A program made the translations under genes and the position numbers. Positions 16,334 through 24,282 of a stretch of DNA of 36,688 bases are shown piece after piece (position 1 is the first letter of the stretch; every line of letters begins with the position of its first letter). The DNA is from Methylotenera sp. RIFCSPLOWO2_02_FULL_45_14 (GTDB lineage Bacteria; Pseudomonadota; Gammaproteobacteria; Burkholderiales; Methylophilaceae): positions 66,750 to 103,437 of the forward strand of contig MHBU01000034.1 of the NCBI GenBank assembly GCA_001803395.1, in the 5' to 3' direction. The notes below the pieces were generated by a model. The model made no database searches, was not told the origin of the DNA, and worked only from the letters and a program-made list of their open reading frames with translations.

Positions 16334-17503
16334 TTATTTTGCCTTGATTGTTTGCACGCTTGTTTCAGCTATTTTTTCAGGCGTCACAGTCACCCCTGCT
16401 TTTACACCTTCGCGCTCCAGCGAAGCCACAATGCGGTCGCCCTGTTTTAGGCCATCCAATACTTCAGTATATTCCCAGTTGGTAATCCCCGCCTTAATTG
16501 CGCGCTCTTCCAGTTTTTTTGTCGCTGGCTGATAAAGCAGCACTTTGTTGCCCTCCAGCAGGGTCGATGTCGGTACGCGCAACACGTTGGTGTGGCTATC
16601 CAGCATAATTTCCACATCCGCACTGTAGCCCACCAATAGTTGCTTATTATCATCGGCGTTATCAAGTGAAACCTCAACATCGACGGTGCGCGCCTGTTTT
16701 TCCACCGCAACCACATAAGGCGCAACACGTTTTACGTGCCCTAGCAACATCTTGCCTGGCAACGCATCTAAAGAAACCCGTGCAGATTGGCCGACACGTA
16801 TTTTGGGCGCGTCCACCTCATCCATTGGCGCCTCGATGTATAAGCAAGAGTCATCAATCAAGTCGATGGCAGGCGGGGTGGCGACACCTGGAGGTGATGG
16901 CGTGGTGTATTCGCCAAGTTCACCAACGATATCCGCCACGATGCCATCAAATGGCGCGACCAATACGGTACGGTCTTGCTCAACTTTTGTCACTTTTACG
17001 CGTGCCTGTGCTTGGGCAACATCGGCACGTGAAGCTTCGCAGGCCGCACGACGCGATTTAGCCTCGTAACGCGCCTTTTCCTCGCCACCTTCTGAAATAA
17101 AACCTTTTGCACGTAACTTAGCCATGCGGCCAGCTTCACGCTCAGCGTTATCGGCCATGGCGCATACTTCAGCAATGCGCTTTTGGCTGCTTGCCACCTG
17201 TGTTTGCGCCAAATTACTTTGTGCCTGCTGGTCATCGTTCCATAAACGCAGCAACACCTGCCCCTTTTTAACATGGTCACCTTTTTTAACGCCAAGGTAA
17301 GCAATCCGCCCACCGCTAATCGGCGAGAGTCTTGTACGCTGGCAAGCTTCCACACTGCCTGCACGCGTGTTTGCCACGCTGGATTCAACACTGCCACGCT
17401 CAACCTCAACCAGTGCAACAGTAAGAGTATGCGGGCGATTAAACCACCAGAATGCAGCGCCGATGCCTGTAATGAGTACAACTATAATAAGAATGCGTCG
17501 CAT
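16334..17503 (-). CDS. Efflux periplasmic adaptor (membrane-fusion protein)
   Basis: 389-residue HlyD/MacA-type adaptor linking the inner-membrane transporter to an outer-membrane channel. An N-terminal membrane anchor (about residues 4-20) is followed by the lipoyl halves (GGRIAYLGVKKGDHVKKGQVLLRL and TVLVAPFDGIVADIVGELGEYTTP, each split across the domain), an alpha-helical hairpin (about 85-160), then beta-barrel and membrane-proximal domains. ATG at 17503. First gene of the adaptor-ATPase-permease-permease cassette. No TolC-like channel gene is in the window, and the substrate is not evident. Confidence 0.93.
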   Translation of the reverse strand: MRRILIIVVLITGIGAAFWWFNRPHTLTVALVEVERGSVESSVANTRAGSVEACQRTRLSPISGGRIAYLGVKKGDHVKKGQVLLRLWNDDQQAQSNLAQTQVASSQKRIAEVCAMADNAEREAGRMAKLRAKGFISEGGEEKARYEAKSRRAACEASRADVAQAQARVKVTKVEQDRTVLVAPFDGIVADIVGELGEYTTPSPPGVATPPAIDLIDDSCLYIEAPMDEVDAPKIRVGQSARVSLDALPGKMLLGHVKRVAPYVVAVEKQARTVDVEVSLDNADDNKQLLVGYSADVEIMLDSHTNVLRVPTSTLLEGNKVLLYQPATKKLEERAIKAGITNWEYTEVLDGLKQGDRIVASLEREGVKAGVTVTPEKIAETSVQTIKAK

Positions 17504-17557
17504 AAAGTTTGTATGAGTGATGTTTTTTAAAGTTTTTATAGTCGAGTTGTTAAATTT

Positions 17558-17761
17558 TCACTGCGTCACACCCTTACGTAGAAATTCATGCCGCACTTTA
17601 GTTTCAGGCGTTTGTGTCATTAACGTAAAAAGCCTGGCGTCATCCACCCATTGTAAACGCTCTAGCATTGACAACTTGGCAAATGCCGCAAGTTGCTCAT
17701 CGCTAACGTAATAACTAAAGCCGTTGGGTTCAGCTGTAGATTGATTGCTAGTTTGCGTCAC
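17558..17761 (-). CDS. Small acidic-helical partner of the nucleotidyltransferase
   Basis: 67-residue protein of unknown function. With GTG at 17761, preceded by GGAG, it overlaps the nucleotidyltransferase by 14 bases. The centre (LAAFAKLSMLERLQWVDDARLF) is amphipathic, split here as in small proteins often encoded beside MNT/AbiEii-like nucleotidyltransferases, with a LERLQWVDDA core and a basic C-terminus (KVRHEFLRKG). I recall this pattern from such pairs but cannot verify it without a search. The frame is open further upstream into the neighbour, but that would give a much larger overlap with no ribosome site. Plausible antidote or cofactor of the enzyme. Confidence 0.65.
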   Translation of the reverse strand: MTQTSNQSTAEPNGFSYYVSDEQLAAFAKLSMLERLQWVDDARLFTLMTQTPETKVRHEFLRKGVTQ

Positions 17762-18239
17762 GTAAAAAACGCTCCAAATGTGTAATGTCTGACAAATCTT
17801 GCGCACGCCCTGCGGCCTTTTTCAGTGCAATCATATCTTCGATAGAAGCCAACATGACGGGGGTACCGGAAATATCTCGTTGCACAGCCTTAGCAAACGC
17901 CTTTTGAAAATCAAGCGGATGATGAATCACAATATCCACCATTGGCGTGGCAGGCGTGCTGCTAATTAACGATAGTGCAATCAAGTTTTTTTCTGCCAAT
18001 AAAGCTTCTCGTTTATTAGCATCAGCAAGGTCTTCCAGCTTAACTGGCACATTAGGGTAAAGTCCGAGCTCTTTTGCTAAACCTGCTAACTTGGCTATGT
18101 TGCCAGCGTCTAGTGCAATCACTAAATCCACATCCATGGTCATGCGCGGTACTCCGTGCAAGTTCATCGCTAGACCACCGACTAACAAATAGTCAACGTT
18201 ATGCGTTTTTAGTGCCTTGAAAAGGTTAAGATAAAACAT
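17748..18239 (-). CDS. Nucleotidyltransferase, AbiEii/DUF6036-like
   Basis: 163-residue polymerase-beta-fold nucleotidyltransferase. Gly21-Gly22 (LLVGGLAMNLHG) is followed by the metal-binding Asp36-x-Asp38 (TMDVDLVI), with a likely third carboxylate Asp102 (MVDIVIHH). The C-terminus SIEDMIALKKAAGRAQDLSD is typical of AbiEii/DUF6036-type proteins. Such enzymes often act as toxins or modify tRNA or a partner, with an adjacent small gene. The ATG at 18239 has no ribosome site; an almost perfect promoter ends six bases upstream, so the mRNA is probably leaderless. Partner gene overlaps its end. Confidence 0.8.
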   Translation of the reverse strand: MFYLNLFKALKTHNVDYLLVGGLAMNLHGVPRMTMDVDLVIALDAGNIAKLAGLAKELGLYPNVPVKLEDLADANKREALLAEKNLIALSLISSTPATPMVDIVIHHPLDFQKAFAKAVQRDISGTPVMLASIEDMIALKKAAGRAQDLSDITHLERFLRDAN

Positions 18240-18244
18240 GGTTT

Positions 18245-18274
18245 ATTATAGGCGCTTAGCCAATTGATTTGCAA
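18245..18274 (-). promoter_or_regulatory. Promoter predicting a leaderless nucleotidyltransferase mRNA
   Basis: On the minus strand TTGCAA (18274-18269) is followed after 18 bases by a perfect TATAAT (18250-18245). The usual start distance puts the first transcribed base at or next to the A of the ATG (18239). The -35 and part of the spacer lie inside the end of the flavin reductase-like gene (stop 18258-18256). Confidence 0.6.
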
Positions 18275-18849
18275 AAGCTAAATAGTGGCTTGAATTGCAG
18301 CGCCCGTGGCAAAAAACGCCCCACCCGCCACGTGGTGTATGGTACGTAATCATCATGCCCTTCAAAGTGCCAGCGCCCGTCAGAAAACACGAATTCATCC
18401 GCATAGGCGGCAACGACTTCGGCAATAAATAAATCATAAGTGTTTTGGCTATGCGGCTCGGGGATGACTTTACATTCCAACCACGCCACACAGCCTTTGA
18501 GCAAAGGTGCGGTGATTTGTTTTGAGGGAAAAGTTTCTAGATCATACAGTGCGAATTTGTCAGTATTTATTAAATCACGTCCAGAGCTTGTGCCGACTTT
18601 CCGAACAATATCTATCTGTGCCACACACGGCACGCTGATGGCAAAACTACCCGAGGCTTCAATCAACTCGCGGGTATAGGTATTTTTGTCGATCACTACC
18701 GTGATTCTAGGCGGGTCAAAATCCAGCGGCATATTCCACGCCGCTGCCATGATATTCTGTTTGCCATTGTGGCTAGCAGAAATAAGAATAACAGGGCCGT
18801 GATTAAGAAGTCGGTAAGCTTTTGATAACTCAACAGTGTAGGTCAACAT
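18256..18849 (-). CDS. Flavin reductase-like FMN-binding protein
   Basis: 197-residue protein of the DIM6/NTAB flavin reductase-like family (FMN-binding split barrel). Typical segments are the opening RLLNHGPVILISA, then NIMAAAWNMPLDFDPPRI, the FAISVP strand, and LLKGCVAWLECKV with a conserved acidic position. Such proteins reduce or bind FMN; the electron donor and partner oxygenase are not evident. ATG start at 18849. It lies 61 bases after glnS, in the same direction, so it may share its transcript. The C-terminal 20 residues are less typical. Confidence 0.85.
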   Translation of the reverse strand: MLTYTVELSKAYRLLNHGPVILISASHNGKQNIMAAAWNMPLDFDPPRITVVIDKNTYTRELIEASGSFAISVPCVAQIDIVRKVGTSSGRDLINTDKFALYDLETFPSKQITAPLLKGCVAWLECKVIPEPHSQNTYDLFIAEVVAAYADEFVFSDGRWHFEGHDDYVPYTTWRVGRFLPRALQFKPLFSFCKSIG

Positions 18850-18910
18850 TTTTTATCTATACCAACTGCATGAAATTCTTAACTTAACTTTTCTGCGCAC
18901 AACTTACAGC

Positions 18911-20695
18911 CTACTTCTGCCAAGCATCCCGCAACGTCACAGTGCGATTAAACACAGGCTTACCCGCCACGCTATCTTTTCTATCCACCACAAAGTAGCC
19001 ATGGCGCTCAAACTGGAAGCACTCTTCTGGATTTACATCTTTCAGGCTTAGCTCTAGCTGTGCGGTAATAGTAGTAACGGAGTTGGGGTTTAAGTCATCT
19101 AAAAAGTCGCGGTCACGGCCATCTTCATGTTGTCCTTGGCCCGGGTGCGCTTCTTTGAACAATCTATCGTACAGGCGCACTTCAGCCTCATGTGCATGTT
19201 GCGCTGAAACCCAGTGGATGTTGCCTTTTACTTTCACAGAATCTGAGCCCGGTGTGCCTGATTTGGTCTCTGGCAGGTATTCGCAATGCACCACGGTGAC
19301 ATTACCTTTCTCATCTTTTTCACAGCCGGTGCATTTCACCACGTAGCCATAACGCAAGCGCACCATGCCATCTGGTGTTAGCCTAAAAAATCCTTTGCTT
19401 GGTACTTCCATAAAGTCTTCGCGTTCTATCCACAGCTCTTTTGAAAGTTGCACGGTGCGTTTGCCTAGCTCTGGCTTGAGTGGGTGGTTTGGCGCAAAGC
19501 AATCTTCACTTATGTCTTCCGGGTAGTTATCTATCACCAATTTAACTGGGTCTAACACGGCTATACGGCGCTCTGCATCAACGTTCAACACTTCGCGCAT
19601 ACTGTCTTCTAAAATCGAATATTCAATCCATGAATCTGCTTTGCTCACGCCAATGCGATCGGTAAAGAGCTTAAAGCCTGCGGACGTATAGCCACGGCGG
19701 CGCGCGCCTGCCAGCGTAGGTAAACGCGGATCATCCCAGCCGCTCACATGTTTTTCTTCTACCAATTGAATCAGCTTACGTTTTGAAAGCACCACATAAG
19801 TGAGATTAAGGCGCGCAAATTCATATTGTTTTGGCAATGGATGCGCCAGCAAACCTGCCTCTGCAAGCCGCTCTAATAACCAATCGTAGAATGGGCGCTG
19901 GTCTTCAAACTCTAAGGTGCAAATAGAATGCGTGATACGCTCCAGTGCATCTTCAATCGGATGCGCGAAAGTGTACATGGGGTAAATACACCATTTGTCA
20001 CCAGTGTTATGATGGTGCGCACGTCTTACACGGTAAATAGCCGGGTCGCGCATGTTGAAGTTAGGTGATGCCATATCGATTTTAGCGCGCAAAATCAGAC
20101 TGCCGTCAGCATGTTTGCCATCGCGCATTTCACGGAACAAGCTAAGATTTTCAGCCACACTACGATCACGCCAAGGGGAGTTTTTACCTGCCTCTGTTAA
20201 CGTGCCGCGTGTAATGCGCATTTCTTCAGCGCTTTGGCTATCTACATAAGCATGACCCGCTTCTATCAAACTCTCCGCGGCGCGGTACATAAAATCAAAG
20301 TAATTACTGGCGAAATAGAGATTACTCTCATCGCCATTTTGCCAATCAAACCCAAGCCATTTCACCGCATCTATAATGCTATCGACATATTCTTGGCTCT
20401 CTTTTTCAGGGTTAGTGTCATCAAAACGCAGATGACACACACCTTCAAAATCTCGTGCTAAACCAAAGTTTAAAAAGATAGATTTAGCATGCCCAATGTG
20501 CAAATAACCATTAGGCTCTGGCGGAAAACGTGTGCGGATTTTAGCCGCATCAACCGCACCAGTATCATGATGCGCTGCATCGCCTGGGCTACCGGCCCAT
20601 TTTTTAGTGGCATATTTATTTTGCGCTAAATCTTTTTCAATAATCGCGCGGATAAAATTAGAGGCAGAAGGTAAAGGAGTTTTTTCAGATGACAT
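18911..20695 (-). CDS. glnS: Glutaminyl-tRNA synthetase
   Basis: Class I aminoacyl-tRNA synthetase charging tRNA-Gln. The HIGH signature is HIGH at residues 66-69 in PPEPNGYLHIGHAKS, and the KMSKS-type loop is VLSKRKL near 311. The anticodon-binding beta-barrels fill the C-terminus. Length 594 exceeds E. coli (554) partly because of about 20 extra residues between the N-terminal helix and the catalytic fold (residues about 31-52), which resembles the insertion seen in other betaproteobacterial GlnS. ATG start; ribosome site weak. Confidence 0.97.
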   Translation of the reverse strand: MSSEKTPLPSASNFIRAIIEKDLAQNKYATKKWAGSPGDAAHHDTGAVDAAKIRTRFPPEPNGYLHIGHAKSIFLNFGLARDFEGVCHLRFDDTNPEKESQEYVDSIIDAVKWLGFDWQNGDESNLYFASNYFDFMYRAAESLIEAGHAYVDSQSAEEMRITRGTLTEAGKNSPWRDRSVAENLSLFREMRDGKHADGSLILRAKIDMASPNFNMRDPAIYRVRRAHHHNTGDKWCIYPMYTFAHPIEDALERITHSICTLEFEDQRPFYDWLLERLAEAGLLAHPLPKQYEFARLNLTYVVLSKRKLIQLVEEKHVSGWDDPRLPTLAGARRRGYTSAGFKLFTDRIGVSKADSWIEYSILEDSMREVLNVDAERRIAVLDPVKLVIDNYPEDISEDCFAPNHPLKPELGKRTVQLSKELWIEREDFMEVPSKGFFRLTPDGMVRLRYGYVVKCTGCEKDEKGNVTVVHCEYLPETKSGTPGSDSVKVKGNIHWVSAQHAHEAEVRLYDRLFKEAHPGQGQHEDGRDRDFLDDLNPNSVTTITAQLELSLKDVNPEECFQFERHGYFVVDRKDSVAGKPVFNRTVTLRDAWQK

Positions 20696-20906
20696 GGCAA
20701 CAAATTCAATTTAAGTTGCCGCTATTTTACACTATTGATAGGCCATCAAAAGCGAATCATTGTTCAACCATGTAACCATGGGCGGTGTATCAAATTTCTT
20801 AAAATAAAAATCTAGAACAAATACACATTTTGCACTTCAACTTTGAAACTACCCTGCAAAATATGCTTATCTAATTTCACACCTGCAAATCTGCCATGCT
20901 AAACTC

Positions 20907-21905
20907 ATGCCCTCAATGAACGCCCTCACCTTTCCTATTTTAAAACTGCTGGCTGACGGAAAATTCCACTCTGGCGAAGCGATTGCAAAGCATTTCAATG
21001 TGTCACGCGCCACGATTTGGAACGCGCTACAACATGCAGAGCAGCTCGGCATTGAGGTATTCTCAGTGCGCGGACGTGGCTATAAATTACCGCAAGCCGT
21101 GACATTGCTGGATGAACAAGCTATTTTGAATGCCATTGGCGAACAAAGTCCCACGTTCAAACTGGAGTTGCATGATTACATTGAATCTACCAATACCTAT
21201 TTAATGCAAAAAGTAGGCGTACATCAGGCGCATGCCACTTGCGTTGCGGCGCACTTGCAATCTCAAGGGCGCGGCAGGCGCGGGCGTACTTGGCACGCAG
21301 GATTAGGGGCTAGTTTAACGTTTTCATTATTGTGGCGTTTTCAATGTGGCGCTGCGGCGTTGTCCGGCTTAAGTTTGGCGATTGGTGTTGCACTGATGCG
21401 TACCTTGCATGAAATCGGCGTGGCGAGTGCACAACTCAAATGGCCGAATGATGTACTGATCGTAGATAGAAATCAGCATTGTGAAAAACTAGCCGGAATT
21501 TTAATTGAATTGCAAGGCGACATGGATGGACCAAGCGCGGCGGTTATCGGCATTGGCATCAACCTCAAGTTGCCGACAAGTATCAAACAGAAAATTGACC
21601 AGCCCGTTACCGATTTAGCTCAAGCATCTGCACAAGCCATTGACCCGAATGTCCTGCTCGGAACATTACTTAAACAGCTAGCTGCAGTTTTACGTGATTT
21701 TGAACAAAATGGATTTTCAAACCTGCGTGATGAATGGATCAAGCATCATGCGTACCACTTACAACAGGTGCGCATACTGATGCCGGATGGACGCGAAATG
21801 GTCGGCATAGTACAAGGCATCGCAGAGGACGGCACTTTGCTAGTAGAAACCTCTAATGGCTTGCAACGCTTTGTATCGGGCGAAATTAGCTTGCGTGGTG
21901 TTTAA
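20907..21905 (+). CDS. birA: Biotin-protein ligase / biotin operon repressor
   Basis: Attaches biotin to the acetyl-CoA carboxylase carrier protein and, through its N-terminal winged helix, may repress biotin genes. The helix-turn-helix lies at about 20-65 (GEAIAKHFNVSRATIWN, then GYKLP). The ligase domain has the biotin/AMP loop GRGRRGRTWHAG and LKWPNDVL; the C-terminal SH3-like domain ends in LQRFVSGEISL. Length 332. Two start candidates (first ATG at 20907, second three codons later) have no clear ribosome site. Its last codons form half of a 12-13 bp hairpin facing the convergent copper-receptor gene. Confidence 0.95.
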   Translation: MPSMNALTFPILKLLADGKFHSGEAIAKHFNVSRATIWNALQHAEQLGIEVFSVRGRGYKLPQAVTLLDEQAILNAIGEQSPTFKLELHDYIESTNTYLMQKVGVHQAHATCVAAHLQSQGRGRRGRTWHAGLGASLTFSLLWRFQCGAAALSGLSLAIGVALMRTLHEIGVASAQLKWPNDVLIVDRNQHCEKLAGILIELQGDMDGPSAAVIGIGINLKLPTSIKQKIDQPVTDLAQASAQAIDPNVLLGTLLKQLAAVLRDFEQNGFSNLRDEWIKHHAYHLQQVRILMPDGREMVGIVQGIAEDGTLLVETSNGLQRFVSGEISLRGV

Positions 21906-21918
21906 GCCACGCAAGCTA
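21887..21918. terminator. Shared hairpin between birA and the copper-receptor gene
   Basis: TAGCTTGCGTGG (21887-21898) and CCACGCAAGCTA (21907-21918) form a perfect 12-bp stem (13 if the next T-A is counted) with loop TGTTTAAG, which contains the birA TAA. The left arm is the last four birA codons. The two genes converge here, so the hairpin could stop transcription in both directions, but neither side has a long T run (AATTTC leftwards, AAATCA rightwards). Confidence 0.55.
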
Positions 21919-21935
21919 AAATCATGTGTTGCGAT

Positions 21936-24182
21936 TTAATAATTCAACGTTAGACCAACGTTAATCGAGCGACCCATGCCCGGCACCGTCACTCCGTGTA
22001 ACACGTCTGTGCCCATGGTTGCGCCTTGACCAACGTACGCACCGCCTAGCGGGTTCGCGTAGTATTTATCAAATACGTTCTCAACGCCTAAATCTAAACG
22101 CGCGTATTTCCACTCATAGCTACTGTAAAGGTTAAGTAAGCCATAACCTGCTGTTTTCAGCTCTTTACGTATAGCTTGCACGTTGTCTTTGCTATCTACC
22201 AGTTTGGTTTGAATGGTGTTAGTCCAGCCGCCTAGTTTATGTTCAAGTGCTAATTTGGCATTGAGTGGCATGATGTTATAGAGGTCATCGCCCGTAGTGC
22301 GGTTTTTGCCACGCACATAATTTACCGTGCCTGTGGCACTAAAACGACCAAAACCACTACCTGCAGTTAATAATTTTTTGCCTGATACATCTACGCCATA
22401 AAGTTTTGCAGACTGGTTGTCTAAACTAAGATTCACAAAGCCATCAGTACGCACAGCGCAGGTTTTACCCACTTTAGCGCACGCGACTGCATCAATATAG
22501 TCATCCACATAAGTCAAATAAGGCGTGGCTTTAAATTGCCAGTTTTGTTGTACGGCATCGTGCCAATTGGCGGTTGCGCTTAACGTATGTGCGGTTTCTG
22601 GTTTTAACTTCAAATTACCCACATAGCCATTGCCATCCCCCACCCAATTATTCATGTTCATCACCATGGTATTGCTGTTAGCCCACGCAAAACGCTCATA
22701 CACATTGGGGGAGCGCGTTTTCATAGCGTAGCCTGCCTCAAATGTTTGGCTGGCATCTGGGGTAAAGCGGGCTAATGCGGTCATGTCGATATTGTTATCG
22801 GTCTTTGAGCGGTCTGCTTTATTAAAAGCGGTAGCAGCTGCACCATACATCATGGTGCTGTAACCTTGCACATTGTCTGCATCCATTTTCACCGTACTAC
22901 TACGCAAACCTAATTGCGATAACCATTGTGAACTCCACTTGGCTTCCCATTCTGCAAACATATCATAACGGTCACGTTGACCGTTGTTGATGTTCCAAAA
23001 AGTGTTGGGTGACATCATTGCAGAGTTTGCAACAGGATTCCACCAATCATCTAAACGATAACGCTGATATTCAGCACCCACATGCAAAGTGTCACGCTGT
23101 GAAAGGTTAACATTCCCTTTTACATTAACGCCTGAAGTTTTGCCTTCGGTATCCATTGGCATACCTGCTACCGTTCCCGTGCCGCCATACCAAAACAATT
23201 TATCATCACCCATCTGCATACTATGACGAGTTTTTTCGTTATAGACGCGGGCTTCTAAATTGCCCCAACCATACTGCCCAGCATAGCTTAGGTTGTATTG
23301 CTGACTATCATTGCCCGTCATATCCATACGTTGATTGGCAAAACCTTGGTAAGGGATATCTTGTAAGCCTAATTTTAATTCTACCAAGTGATTATCAAGC
23401 TTTACGCCAAACGCCAGTGCTTGGTTGCGAGCTTTATAGTAACTAGAACCAACCTCGTCGCCAGCAAGATAACCTCTATCTTTCGCCCTGTTAGCAGATC
23501 TGTTTACGGCCGCTAAACCTGCTGGCTTAAAATTACCGCCGGCGGTGTAATTATTAGCTTCAACGGTAGAACCTGTATAGCGCATATAAACTTTATCGTT
23601 AGCTACACTAGTAGATAAATTCACGCCACGTGCGTCATTATTGCTACGGTAAAATGTGCCGACTTGCGCTTTAATCAGCAAATCTTGCCCTGCTTGAGCA
23701 AATTCAGGTGAGGCAGAGTTCACGATTATAGTACCCGCAATACTATCGCCACCCACACTCACAGGGGTGATGCCAGCGAACACTTTAATACTTTCTACAT
23801 TACTAGGGTCACTATATGAAAGCGGCGGGTTCATGTGGTTAGCACAGCTAGAAATTAAATCCATACCATCAACTTTAATGCGGATACGATCATCAGCCAG
23901 ACCATGAATCACCGGCAAGCTAGAAACGCCGCCAGCTTGATATAAACTCAAACCCGGCTCATCCTCAAGCAATTGAGCTGTATCTCCAGTATTACTTTTA
24001 GGGATACTGTTTTCGTAGATTCTTTCTGCCGTGACTTCTATGCTCGGCAAATCCAAGTGCTCAGCAAACACACTCATTGGAAAAGCACCAAGTAAACACG
24101 AGGTTAAAATGCCAGGTACCAAAACACTTGGTGTTAGAATACCCCGAAGAACAGATTGTTTTTTTAGTTGAAATTGTTGCAC
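21936..24182 (-). CDS. TonB-dependent copper receptor, OprC/NosA-like
   Basis: 748-residue outer-membrane receptor: signal peptide to about residue 40 (ending SVFA), plug domain (about 60-165) and a 22-strand beta-barrel ending in SINVGLTLNY. Copper-site residues known in OprC (a CxxxM and an HxM motif) are both present, Cys113-ANH-Met117 and His320-Ser-Met322, with a further Met324. The start is a GTG at 24182-24180, five bases after a strong CAGGGGG site. Methionine-rich extracellular stretches fit metal binding. It lies on the opposite strand between birA and coaX. Role in copper uptake is inferred from these residues, not shown. Confidence 0.9.
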   Translation of the reverse strand: MQQFQLKKQSVLRGILTPSVLVPGILTSCLLGAFPMSVFAEHLDLPSIEVTAERIYENSIPKSNTGDTAQLLEDEPGLSLYQAGGVSSLPVIHGLADDRIRIKVDGMDLISSCANHMNPPLSYSDPSNVESIKVFAGITPVSVGGDSIAGTIIVNSASPEFAQAGQDLLIKAQVGTFYRSNNDARGVNLSTSVANDKVYMRYTGSTVEANNYTAGGNFKPAGLAAVNRSANRAKDRGYLAGDEVGSSYYKARNQALAFGVKLDNHLVELKLGLQDIPYQGFANQRMDMTGNDSQQYNLSYAGQYGWGNLEARVYNEKTRHSMQMGDDKLFWYGGTGTVAGMPMDTEGKTSGVNVKGNVNLSQRDTLHVGAEYQRYRLDDWWNPVANSAMMSPNTFWNINNGQRDRYDMFAEWEAKWSSQWLSQLGLRSSTVKMDADNVQGYSTMMYGAAATAFNKADRSKTDNNIDMTALARFTPDASQTFEAGYAMKTRSPNVYERFAWANSNTMVMNMNNWVGDGNGYVGNLKLKPETAHTLSATANWHDAVQQNWQFKATPYLTYVDDYIDAVACAKVGKTCAVRTDGFVNLSLDNQSAKLYGVDVSGKKLLTAGSGFGRFSATGTVNYVRGKNRTTGDDLYNIMPLNAKLALEHKLGGWTNTIQTKLVDSKDNVQAIRKELKTAGYGLLNLYSSYEWKYARLDLGVENVFDKYYANPLGGAYVGQGATMGTDVLHGVTVPGMGRSINVGLTLNY

Positions 24183-24205
24183 ATTTACCCCCTGAATTTT
24201 TAAAC

Positions 24206-24233
24206 CTTATAAATTTTAGGGATATCGTAGCAA
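24206..24233 (-). promoter_or_regulatory. Likely sigma70 promoter of the copper receptor gene
   Basis: Minus strand: TTGCTA (24233-24228) and TATAAG (24211-24206) separated by 16 bases. Predicted start near 24199 leaves a 17-base leader with the strong CAGGGGG ribosome site. The 11-base palindrome at 24255-24265 lies just upstream. Confidence 0.45.
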
Positions 24234-24254
24234 CCTTATACAACGCTGAAAAGT

Positions 24255-24265
24255 GACAAATTGTC
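24255..24265. promoter_or_regulatory. Palindrome GACAAATTGTC between receptor and coaX
   Basis: Exact inverted repeat GACAA-A-TTGTC, 22 bases upstream of the receptor promoter -35 box and 17 bases before the coaX start. It could be an operator for either gene. It does not match the Fur, Zur or CueR consensus as I know them. Confidence 0.35.
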
Positions 24266-24282
24266 GCAGTACATGGATAAAT

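Noticed and set aside
20735-20749. TTGAT-aggcc-ATCAA upstream of glnS, like an FNR/Anr site
   Set aside because: The FNR consensus needs a four-base spacer; here it is five, and glnS is an unlikely target.
24183-24282. Possible riboswitch before the TonB receptor gene
   Set aside because: The leader from the predicted promoter is only about 17 bases, and no cobalamin-type box or long structure was found.
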